Of a stretch of 64,000 nt of DNA, positions 1 to 6,329 are shown one piece after another. A program made the position numbers and the translations under genes. The DNA comes from Shewanella decolorationis S12 (lineage in GTDB: Bacteria > Pseudomonadota > Gammaproteobacteria > Enterobacterales > Shewanellaceae), in contig NZ_AXZL01000076.1 in assembly GCF_000485795.1 (NCBI RefSeq), positions 372,001 through 436,000 of the forward strand, in the 5' to 3' direction. The notes below the pieces were generated by a model that saw only the letters and a program-made list of their open reading frames with translations, was not told where the DNA came from and did not search any database. The first letter of the stretch is position 1. Every line of letters starts with the position of its first letter.

Positions 1-317
1 AAACCTACCGTAGTGTGGTGAAAAACGTTCGTAATAACTACAACAACGTTGGCGCTTCAATTAGCTCTATCCGTGCCTATGAGCAGTCAGTAATTTCATC
101 TGAGAGTGCGTTAAAAGCGACGCAAGCGGGCTTCGAAGTGGGTACTCGTACCATTGTTGACGTACTGAACCGTACACGAGATCTGTACGACTCAAAACGT
201 AAATTGTCGGATGCTCGTTACAGCTACATCAACTCAATTGTTGCGCTGAAACAAGCTGCTGGTACCTTAAATGAAGACGATGTTATCGCTATCAACAACG
301 GTCTAAAAGCCGAATAA
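1..317 (+). CDS. tolC: Outer-membrane efflux channel TolC, C-terminal part
   Basis: This is the last 105 codons of a TolC-type outer-membrane channel, open at the left window edge and ending at TAA 315-317. The visible part is the alpha-helical coiled-coil barrel. It carries the family segment ATQAGFEVGTRTIVDVLNRTRDLY, interrupted here only for length, followed by the closing helix with ARYSYINSIVALKQAAG. TolC trimers join inner-membrane pumps and type I secretion systems to the outside. The beginning of the gene, with its signal peptide, lies outside the window. A strong hairpin terminator follows 19 bases after the stop. The reading as TolC rather than a NodT-type lipoprotein rests on the VGTRTIVDVLN-type repeat. 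Confidence 0.93.
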   Translation, partial: TYRSVVKNVRNNYNNVGASISSIRAYEQSVISSESALKATQAGFEVGTRTIVDVLNRTRDLYDSKRKLSDARYSYINSIVALKQAAGTLNEDDVIAINNGLKAE

Positions 318-335
318 GATTGCAATATCACCCAA

Positions 336-364
336 TAAAAAACCGCCATCAAGGCGGTTTTTTA
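336..364. terminator. Bidirectional terminator between tolC and the barrel gene
   Basis: An A-run and GC stem (AAAAAACCGCC, loop ATCAA, GGCGGTTTTTT) make a hairpin with T-tracts on both strands. It lies between tolC (+) and the convergent gene at 381-1118 (-), so it can serve both. Confidence 0.85.
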
Positions 365-380
365 TTGTTCGCTTTAACGC

Positions 381-1118
381 TTAGAAACTAATTTCTACGC
401 CGGCGAAATAGCCATCAAACTTAGTATCGGCACTGATGCCTGAAAAGTTGTTCACATCAAAGGCAAACTCACGATAGCCCACTCGTACACGGGTATCTAC
501 AGCCATACCATCGAACTCCCAACCTAAGCCGATTGCATAGTCGTGAACCTTAGACTCATTTACCCCAAGCATTAAATCCGCAAAGCCGAATAGACCAAGG
601 CCAGGCATGCTCACATGTGTACTGGCATAACCCATCACAATGCCACTATCTACGTCTTTCTCTTCAGGATGACCAGGGTCTTGAACACGCAAAGAACCGT
701 TCATCAGCTTATAAGCAGCACCTAGGTCAAATGACAGAATGTCGTTATCCAACAGCTCGTAGTACAACACAAAATCGGTGTTGCTCAAGTCGGTATAACT
801 GGTCACATTACCTTTAAAATCATGACCGTTGAAGCTAAAATCAGCATTGGTCAGACTGCCCTTCTGATCTAAGCTATTTTCACGAATTTTAAGATTCGGG
901 ATAAACGGCAGCGGATGCTCAACCGCAATCCAGTAGCTACCTTGCGCCGATGAACTATAGTCAAACCCTTGCTGTGGCTGACCTTTATCAGAAAAAGTAC
1001 CGCTGGTATCGGCGCGCCAGTAATCGCCACCAATTTTAAAACCAACCACTGTTGCCGCTTGGGCAGATGTAGCCATTAAGCATCCTAATACCGCACTGGC
1101 GAGGAATGTTTTCTTCAT
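381..1118 (-). CDS. Outer-membrane beta-barrel protein, TIGR04219-like
   Basis: A 245-residue exported protein. Residues 1-21 are a clean signal peptide ending in AQA. The mature part starts TVVGFKIGGDYWRADTSG and continues as alternating short strands rich in aromatic and glycine residues, ending in the typical barrel terminus GVEISF with a final Phe. This matches the Shewanella/Vibrio outer-membrane family TIGR04219, of unknown function. It is 2 bases downstream of the DUF2333-like gene and probably the last gene of a three-gene operon with the PCu(A)C gene. No substrate can be proposed. Confidence 0.8.
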   Translation of the reverse strand: MKKTFLASAVLGCLMATSAQAATVVGFKIGGDYWRADTSGTFSDKGQPQQGFDYSSSAQGSYWIAVEHPLPFIPNLKIRENSLDQKGSLTNADFSFNGHDFKGNVTSYTDLSNTDFVLYYELLDNDILSFDLGAAYKLMNGSLRVQDPGHPEEKDVDSGIVMGYASTHVSMPGLGLFGFADLMLGVNESKVHDYAIGLGWEFDGMAVDTRVRVGYREFAFDVNNFSGISADTKFDGYFAGVEISF

Positions 1119-1120
1119 AA

Positions 1121-2092
1121 TTAACCTTGAGATAGCAAGTTCGTTAAATCAATCACCGCGGCATTCGCACGGGACACATAGTTAGCCATAACCAATGAAT
1201 GATTAGCGACTAGGCCGAAACCACTGCCATTAAGTACTACAGGGCTCCAAACCGTTTGTTGAGTCGCCTCCAGCTCACGAATGATCTGTTTCAGGCTGAC
1301 CTCAGCATTTTTCTTTTTCAATACGTCAGCAAAGTCGACTTCAACTGCACGCATAAAATTCAGCAGTGCCCATGAAGCACCTCGGCTCTCATAGAACACA
1401 TCATCGATTTTCCACCAGCTGGTTTTCACCTGATGGCTTGCTAAGTTAGGGGTCGATTGACGGGCTGCGTTATCGCCAGCTAAATCGGTATTAACGCGTT
1501 CTTGACCAACACTGGCTGATAAACGTTGAGACATGCTACCCAAACGTTTTTGCACTTCTTTGAGCCACTCGTTAAGGTTGTCAGCACGGGCGTAGAACTG
1601 TGCATCCTGATTGTTTGGATCCATCATACGCGCACGGTACAGTTTGAGTAACTTAACACCATCGCGGTATTCGCTTTCAGCACTTGGCACTAACCAGCTA
1701 GTGTGATCAATGTTCAGTTTCGCCTGCGCTTCGCTTAAGTCTTTATCTGCAGTTGACTGCGACTGAGATCGACTAAATTCCTTACGCATAATCAGTGCTA
1801 AATCACGGGCTTGCTCTAAAGCGCCATACTCAAACGCAGGCATGTTATCCATAAAAATCGACGGTGGCATCACATCGTTTGATAACCATCCCCCCTGCTT
1901 ATCCAGCAGGGTTTCAACCGTCAGGATCAGCGACGTAGTAGTCGCATAGCCTACAATATTTTTCTCGGCAGCCGTTAGTTGTTGTGGCGTCAAGGTATCA
2001 GGTTCGATACTCCACCACACACTTACAAAATAACCTATTAAAACAACAAATAAACCAATTCCGGTGACCTTCTTCCATGTTATTTGCATCAA
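1121..2092 (-). CDS. DUF2333-family inner-membrane-anchored protein
   Basis: A 323-residue protein with one N-terminal membrane segment (about residues 10-28, IGLFVVLIGYFVSVWW) and a long, mostly helical periplasmic part. The segment GGWLSNDVMPPSIFMDNMPAFEYGALEQ is broken here for length but is the hallmark of DUF2333 proteins (examples: GGWLSNDVMPP, DNMPAFEYGAL). The function of the family is not known. The gene follows the PCu(A)C gene by 8 bases and precedes the barrel gene by 2 bases, so the three are probably co-transcribed. That context suggests envelope work but does not prove it. Confidence 0.82.
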   Translation of the reverse strand: MMQITWKKVTGIGLFVVLIGYFVSVWWSIEPDTLTPQQLTAAEKNIVGYATTTSLILTVETLLDKQGGWLSNDVMPPSIFMDNMPAFEYGALEQARDLALIMRKEFSRSQSQSTADKDLSEAQAKLNIDHTSWLVPSAESEYRDGVKLLKLYRARMMDPNNQDAQFYARADNLNEWLKEVQKRLGSMSQRLSASVGQERVNTDLAGDNAARQSTPNLASHQVKTSWWKIDDVFYESRGASWALLNFMRAVEVDFADVLKKKNAEVSLKQIIRELEATQQTVWSPVVLNGSGFGLVANHSLVMANYVSRANAAVIDLTNLLSQG

Positions 2093-2100
2093 GTGACTCC

Positions 2101-2583
2101 TTAATGATGGTGATGATGCTCATGTTCAGCAGCATTCTCGGCCTGTTTCGCAACAGGCAATGTAATCGTTAGATTCTCGCCATCGTTAAACTGCAATTGC
2201 AGTTTAACTTGCTGATCTAAGGCTAATGGGGCTTTGAGTCCGATGAGCATCACATGCTCTCCAGACGGCGAGAGGATTAATTTTCCGTGGGAGGGAATAT
2301 CGAAACCTTCAACATGGCGCATTTTGACCATGCCTTGTTCTTCGATCATAGTATGCAATTGTGCTTCCTTCGCGACCTCAGTCGTCACTCCGGTAAGGCG
2401 AACCGTTTTATCGCTATGGTTCTCCAGCGTAAAGTAAGCGGCGGTATTTGGTACTGTATCAGGCATTGCACGGACGTGGCCTTCAGTCATCACTACGCTG
2501 GCGAAAACAGAAAATGAGGCACAGGATAATGCGACACAATTAAACATCTGTTTGAATATCGGTTTCAATGTCTTAAACTCCAT
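2101..2583 (-). CDS. PCu(A)C-family periplasmic copper chaperone
   Basis: A 160-residue exported protein that should bind Cu(I) in the periplasm and pass it to cytochrome oxidase assembly, as PCu(A)C proteins do. The full binding pattern H-x10-M-x21-H-x-M is present exactly: His77, Met88, His110 and Met112. Residues 1-30 form a signal peptide. The C-terminus ends in a histidine-rich tail (EHEHHHHH), a possible extra metal site. An upstream ATG at 2619 would add 12 residues; 2583 is preferred because it gives a normal signal peptide and leaves room for the divergent gene at 2618. It heads the operon with the DUF2333-like gene. Confidence 0.88.
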   Translation of the reverse strand: MEFKTLKPIFKQMFNCVALSCASFSVFASVVMTEGHVRAMPDTVPNTAAYFTLENHSDKTVRLTGVTTEVAKEAQLHTMIEEQGMVKMRHVEGFDIPSHGKLILSPSGEHVMLIGLKAPLALDQQVKLQLQFNDGENLTITLPVAKQAENAAEHEHHHHH

Positions 2584-2617
2584 GTCTACCCAATGTCGTC
2601 GTAAAGGAAAACAACCC

Positions 2618-3355
2618 ATGAGTCATATACAGGTAAGGGATGATCAGGGCGTTCGTGTTATCAGCTTTAATCGCCCAGATAAACGCAATGCACTTGATCT
2701 AAATATGTATAAACAACTGACAGAATACCTGATCGAAGGTGAAGCAGACAACGACATTCGTGCCTTTATGCTCCATGGTGAAGATAATTGTTTCACCTCG
2801 GGTAATGATATTGCTGACTTTTTGAAAAATAGTGACTTAGGCCCAAATCACCCTGCGGTGCGCTTCCTATTTTGCCTATTGGAACTCAAAAAACCGCTGG
2901 TTGCCGCCGTCTCTGGTGCCGCCGTTGGCATTGGCACAACGGTGCTGCTGCACTGTGATTTGGTCTATGCCGACAACACGGCTAAATTCCAACTGCCCTT
3001 TGTGAATTTGGCCCTAGTGCCCGAGGCTGGTGCAAGCTTACTTTTACCCGAATTGGTGGGTTATCAAAAAGCGGCGGAGCTCTTATTACTCGGCGAAAGT
3101 TTTGATGCCAGTACAGCGCACAGGCTGAATATCATTAACGATGTCATCGCCCAAGAAGAGTTGCTTGGTTACGCCCTAAATCAGGCCAAGAAACTGGCTA
3201 ATCAGCCACCGCAAGCACTGCAAATTACCCGTCAGTTGATGCGACCACATAAAAACCGCGTGCAACACCAGATGCATCAAGAATTAGAACAATTTAGTGC
3301 AAGACTTAAAAGCGATGAAGCAAAAGCCAGATTTCAGGCTTTTCTTAAAAAGTGA
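2618..3355 (+). CDS. Enoyl-CoA hydratase/isomerase-family protein
   Basis: A 245-residue crotonase-fold protein, a little short for the family. The start at 2618 has the Shine-Dalgarno AAAGGA 10 bases upstream; an upstream in-frame ATG at 2552 overlaps the divergent gene and is not favoured. Visible family features are FNRPDKRNALD (CoA site), TSGNDIADF (first oxyanion strand), SGAAVGIGTTVLLHCD (second oxyanion loop) and LVPEAGASLLLP with Glu136 in the position of one catalytic acid. The usual second glutamate is not evident near residue 116, which fits an isomerase-type or unknown acyl-CoA activity better than a classical hydratase. Physiological substrate unknown. Confidence 0.85.
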   Translation: MSHIQVRDDQGVRVISFNRPDKRNALDLNMYKQLTEYLIEGEADNDIRAFMLHGEDNCFTSGNDIADFLKNSDLGPNHPAVRFLFCLLELKKPLVAAVSGAAVGIGTTVLLHCDLVYADNTAKFQLPFVNLALVPEAGASLLLPELVGYQKAAELLLLGESFDASTAHRLNIINDVIAQEELLGYALNQAKKLANQPPQALQITRQLMRPHKNRVQHQMHQELEQFSARLKSDEAKARFQAFLKK

Positions 3356-3494
3356 TACTCACTTAAACAGTGTTCACTATTAGCATGAGGGTCGATGTGC
3401 CCTCTTGTTGATAGCATCCCGCTAAAGGCTGTGTCCATAAACTTGCATCGGCTAACCCATTCACGTCCCCAAATCGAGGGAGTTGAAACTTGGG

Positions 3495-3695
3495 TTAAAT
3501 CGGTCTTTTCCATTGGTCCACAAGTAAGGCCAGTACAAAGTAAACTAGCAGACTCACACCCGGCATAAATAGAATCGCGCCAGCCCACACTACACGAGTC
3601 CAAAAACAGGACCAACCAAATTGCCACGCCATACCAGAGGCAACACCACAGACTAAACGTTCTGAATTGTCCATTCGCATTTGCGCTCGTTTCAT
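3495..3695 (-). CDS. PspC-domain small membrane protein
   Basis: A 66-residue protein. After a short basic N-terminus it has the PspC domain: RLVCGVASGMAWQFGW, then FWTRVVWAGAILF and a hydrophobic segment VSLLVYFVLALLVDQW. PspC proteins sense membrane stress together with PspA/PspB-type partners. The start at 3695 has GGAG 9 bases upstream; a longer reading from 3737 overlaps the preceding small gene and is rejected. It is the last gene of a three-gene set (3842-4135, 3721-3831, 3495-3695) that lies behind a sigma-54-like promoter, the class that drives psp operons in Enterobacteria. It is too short to hold the cytoplasmic domain of full PspC. Confidence 0.8.
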   Translation of the reverse strand: MKRAQMRMDNSERLVCGVASGMAWQFGWSCFWTRVVWAGAILFMPGVSLLVYFVLALLVDQWKRPI

Positions 3696-3720
3696 TTTTG
3701 AACTCCAATTGATGAATAAT

Positions 3721-3831
3721 TTACTTATCGCTGACACTGTGCCACTGAAACCAGCAGATAATTCCTGAAAACAACGCGAGGCTAATCACTGGTAGCAGTA
3801 GCAGAGTCATAAGAGGTGCTACAAACCACAT
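3721..3831 (-). CDS. 36-residue single-span membrane peptide
   Basis: A small open reading frame, ATG at 3829-3831 and TAA at 3721-3723, encoding a peptide that begins MWFVAPLMTLLLLPVISL and ends WHSVSDK. It is one hydrophobic span (about residues 3-30) followed by a short polar tail. The Shine-Dalgarno AAGGAG sits 7 bases before the ATG and overlaps the stop codon of the upstream gene, so translation is probably coupled. The PspC-domain gene starts 25 bases downstream. Its position between an exported protein and a PspC protein recalls PspB, a small membrane partner of PspC, but it is half the size and lacks a visible leucine zipper. No family recognised. Confidence 0.6.
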   Translation of the reverse strand: MWFVAPLMTLLLLPVISLALFSGIICWFQWHSVSDK

Positions 3832-3841
3832 AGGCAGCTCC

Positions 3842-4135
3842 TTACTTGTTTGCGCTGTATTCGCCTGAGGTGACAGACTCACCTTGGTTATCCGCGCTCA
3901 GTGTTAGCTGACTATTGAAGTCATAGATACTTTCAGCTAATTGTGTTTGCAGTGATAACACCAGTTCACGCTTAGTGTTAACCAACAACTCCTGCGCTTG
4001 GGTGCTCAGCGTTTGCTCAATAGCGCCCACTACATCAGATACGGGTGCAGCTTCGGCGTGTACCGCAACACTCGCCATTAAGGCACCGAATAACACACTT
4101 GCTTGAACTGATTTTTTAACGTTTGAAGTAAACAT
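3842..4135 (-). CDS. Small exported protein, first gene of PspC cluster
   Basis: A 97-residue protein with a signal peptide (residues 1-29; hydrophobic core VLFGALMASVAV, cleavage near AEA). The mature 68 residues are mostly helical and polar (VVGAIEQTLSTQAQELLVNTKRELVLSL), with no cysteine and no known motif. It is probably periplasmic or loosely membrane attached. It is the first gene behind the sigma-54-like promoter at 4179-4194 and overlaps the ribosome site of the 36-residue peptide. I do not recognise the family; the role in an envelope-stress response is inferred only from the neighbours and the promoter. Confidence 0.75.
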   Translation of the reverse strand: MFTSNVKKSVQASVLFGALMASVAVHAEAAPVSDVVGAIEQTLSTQAQELLVNTKRELVLSLQTQLAESIYDFNSQLTLSADNQGESVTSGEYSANK

Positions 4136-4178
4136 GATGTCGTCCCTTTCCGATTGATTAACTTGACATAGGGACTAA

Positions 4179-4194
4179 TACAAAGGGCGTGCCA
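4179..4194 (-). promoter_or_regulatory. Sigma-54 (-24/-12) promoter of the PspC cluster
   Basis: On the minus strand the sequence TGGCACG-CCCT-TTGTA matches the sigma-54 consensus TGGCACG-N4-TTGCA with a single change (T for C at -12) and correct spacing. It lies 44 bases before the start codon of the gene at 3842-4135. An IHF-like motif (12 of 13 positions of WATCAANNNNTTR) is at 4212-4224 on the same strand, where a bending site for an enhancer-binding protein would be expected. Confidence 0.62.
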
Positions 4195-4285
4195 ATTTAT
4201 CAAAACAAATTTAAGACTATGATTTTAAAGGATTTATTAGTTTATTTTAAGCAGAAGCGATATAGGCAAGATATTTGAGAAAGGT

Positions 4286-4330
4286 AAAGTGGTGAAAAAT
4301 ACTACAGGCATTAGTCAATCTCACCACTTT
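4286..4330 (-). terminator. Possible dusA terminator
   Basis: A perfect 10-base stem (AAAGTGGTGA with TCACCACTTT) closes a 25-base loop just after the dusA stop. The loop is long and the T-run on the minus strand is only three bases, so it may be a weak terminator or an RNA 3'-end structure. Confidence 0.4.
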
Positions 4331-4344
4331 TTTAAATCGAGTGA

Positions 4345-5352
4345 TTATTGAGCAACTATTTCGCTCTGAATACTTTGATAAGCCTGCTTGACCACCTCAA
4401 TACCTGCACCGTTTTTATGGGCGTTTTCGCTCAAATAACGACGCCACGCACGGGCACCCGGTAAGCCTTGGAATAAGCCAATCATATGGCGAGTGATATG
4501 ATTTAAGCGTCCGCCCGCCTGCAAGTGAGCCTCAATATAGGGCAACATAGTCTCAATCACAGCTTCACGGCTAATCACCGCCTTCTGGCTGCCACACAGC
4601 AGTTGGTCAACCTGCGCTAGAATATAGGGATTTTGGTAAGCCTCACGCCCCACCATCACACCATCTAAATGCTGTAAGTGGGTTTGGGCCTGTTCAAGGC
4701 TAGTGATACCACCGTTAATGCTGATATTGAGCGTCGGATAATCACGCTTAAGCTGATATACCCTGTCGTAGTCTAAGGGTGGGATCTCGCGATTTTCCTT
4801 CGGACTTAAGCCCTGTAACCACGCCTTACGCGCATGGATAATAAACTCACCACAGCCTTTAGCCATGACAGTATCAATAAAGTGAGTCAAAAACTCATAA
4901 CTATCCTGCTCGTCGATACCGATGCGCGTTTTTACCGTCACAGGAATATCAACCACTTGCTTCATGGCATCGACACACTCAGCCACCAGCTCAGGTTCGG
5001 CCATCAAACAGGCACCAAAGCGACCGTTTTGCACCCGATCGGAAGGACAGCCCACATTGAGGTTTACTTCATCATAACCGCGCTCGGCGGCAAGTTTGGC
5101 GCAGCGAGCAAGTTCAGTAGGATTCGAGCCCCCCAACTGCAATGCAAGAGGATGTTCTTCTTGGTTATAGGCAAGATAATCACCACGGCCATGCAAAATC
5201 GCCCCCGTTGTCACCATCTCGGTATACAGCAAGGCATTGGCCGACATTAGGCGAGCAAAATAACGGTAATGACGATCCGTCCAGTCGAGCATGGGCGCAA
5301 TGGAAAAGGTGCGGTCGAGCTGTAGACCATCATTAAGATTATTTTTCAACAC
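4345..5352 (-). CDS. dusA: tRNA-dihydrouridine(20/20a) synthase DusA
   Basis: A 335-residue FMN enzyme that reduces uridine 20/20a in the D-loop of tRNA. The TIM-barrel start FSIAPMLDWTDRHYRYF is typical of the DusA subgroup. Other landmarks are LQLGGSNP, VNLNVGCPSDRVQNGRFGACLM (with Cys115, the proton donor, in GACLM), VTVKTRIGID, IIHARKAWLQGLSPKENR, ISINGGI and DGVMVGREAYQNPY. The R-K-A-W-L-Q-G segment separates DusA from DusB/DusC. The length is normal. The gene stands alone between the piuC terminator and its own weak terminator. Confidence 0.96.
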   Translation of the reverse strand: MLKNNLNDGLQLDRTFSIAPMLDWTDRHYRYFARLMSANALLYTEMVTTGAILHGRGDYLAYNQEEHPLALQLGGSNPTELARCAKLAAERGYDEVNLNVGCPSDRVQNGRFGACLMAEPELVAECVDAMKQVVDIPVTVKTRIGIDEQDSYEFLTHFIDTVMAKGCGEFIIHARKAWLQGLSPKENREIPPLDYDRVYQLKRDYPTLNISINGGITSLEQAQTHLQHLDGVMVGREAYQNPYILAQVDQLLCGSQKAVISREAVIETMLPYIEAHLQAGGRLNHITRHMIGLFQGLPGARAWRRYLSENAHKNGAGIEVVKQAYQSIQSEIVAQ

Positions 5353-5461
5353 GTTACTATCGACTCAAGTAATTAAAATTTGCCAGTAAGTTCAAGCTTA
5401 GAGGGATAAAGCGCTTTAATTTAAGCCGCGGATGAGCAATGCTGCGCCGGCGTAAAAATAC

Positions 5462-5494
5462 AAAAACAGTAAACGAGTTAACGTTTACTGTTTT
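5462..5494. terminator. Terminator downstream of piuC
   Basis: A perfect stem of about 12 pairs (AAAACAGTAAACG, loop AGTTAA, CGTTTACTGTTTT) lies 85 bases after the end of the dioxygenase gene. Flanking A- and T-runs would allow termination in either direction; by position it serves piuC. Confidence 0.7.
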
Positions 5495-5579
5495 GTTGCC
5501 CCTCAGAGCTGGCGGGATTATACCCTAAACCACCTGCTTTGGGGAGATGAAGCAAGGAGAGAAGCTAGGCTCTGTATCA

Positions 5580-6254
5580 CTACAACTCGCTCCAACGTCT
5601 GAGCAAGTTATGGTAAACCCCCGTCAGATTAAACAACTCTTGTTCTGGCGCGGCCTGCGCCGTCAACGCTTGAATCGATTGATCGAGTTGAAATAGCAAA
5701 CGGCGCTGCCCCTCATCGCGCACCATGCTCTGCAGCCACATAAACGCAGCGGTGCGTTCACCCGAGGTAACAGGAGTAACCTGATGCAGACTTGTCGAGG
5801 GATACAACACCAATGAGCCCGCCGCAAGCTTTATGCTTTGCTGACCATAGGTATCTTGGATCACCAGCTCACCACCTTGATAAGTGTCTGGTTCGCTTAA
5901 AAATAAGGTGGCTGATAGATCGGTGCGCACCATGCCTTCGCTGGTCGAGCGAATCGCATTATCGATATGATAACCAAAGGTTTCGCCACCTTGATAACGA
6001 TTAAACAGAGGAGGATAAAACTGTAATGGCAGGGCCGCCGACACAAATAAAGGGTGGGCCAACAAGCGTGCCATGATCAGCTCACCGATTTGCAGTGCGA
6101 CAGGGTCATCTTTGTCTAACTGCTGGTTACGCTTGCGGGTACTCGCCATTACGCCCGAGGTCTGATTGCCATCAATCCAAGTGCGGGCATCGAGCTGTTC
6201 CCTTAGCTGAATGACTTCTTCTTTAGAAAAAACATTCGGAATTTCAATAAGCAT
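5580..6254 (-). CDS. piuC: PKHD-type Fe(II)/2-oxoglutarate hydroxylase, PiuC/YbiX family
   Basis: A 224-residue 2-oxoglutarate-dependent dioxygenase. The iron triad is visible: His96 and Asp98 in GYHIDNAIR and His157 in STSLHQVTPV, with Arg167 (GERTAAFMW) to hold 2-oxoglutarate. The end HNLLRRWSEL is the usual PiuC C-terminus. PiuC genes accompany catecholate-siderophore receptors of the Fiu/PiuA type; the role in iron acquisition is inferred from that pairing and the substrate is not established. It lies 75 bases downstream of such a receptor and is probably co-transcribed from the Fur-controlled promoter, past a GC-rich hairpin at 6289-6306. Confidence 0.92.
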   Translation of the reverse strand: MLIEIPNVFSKEEVIQLREQLDARTWIDGNQTSGVMASTRKRNQQLDKDDPVALQIGELIMARLLAHPLFVSAALPLQFYPPLFNRYQGGETFGYHIDNAIRSTSEGMVRTDLSATLFLSEPDTYQGGELVIQDTYGQQSIKLAAGSLVLYPSTSLHQVTPVTSGERTAAFMWLQSMVRDEGQRRLLFQLDQSIQALTAQAAPEQELFNLTGVYHNLLRRWSEL

Positions 6255-6288
6255 TTCAACATCCTATTGGAATAGCATAAACATCAAA

Positions 6289-6306
6289 GGCAGCCCTAGG
6301 GCTGCC
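6289..6306 (-). other. GC-rich palindrome between receptor and piuC
   Basis: GGCAGCCC-TAGGGCTGCC is a perfect 18-base palindrome. It could be a leaky terminator or an mRNA-end stabiliser that gives more receptor than dioxygenase. There is no proper T-run. Confidence 0.5.
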
Positions 6307-6329
6307 ATTCAGATCTCGATTAATACGGC

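Noticed and set aside
3334..3708. A 124-codon minus-strand frame over the PspC gene region
   Set aside because: It overlaps the PspC-domain gene in another frame, has no family character, and lacks a ribosome site. It also overlaps the end of the enoyl-CoA hydratase-like gene.
6289..6306. Full terminator between the siderophore receptor and piuC
   Set aside because: The palindrome is perfect but lacks a T-run and the two genes are functionally paired, so it is treated as a partial signal only.
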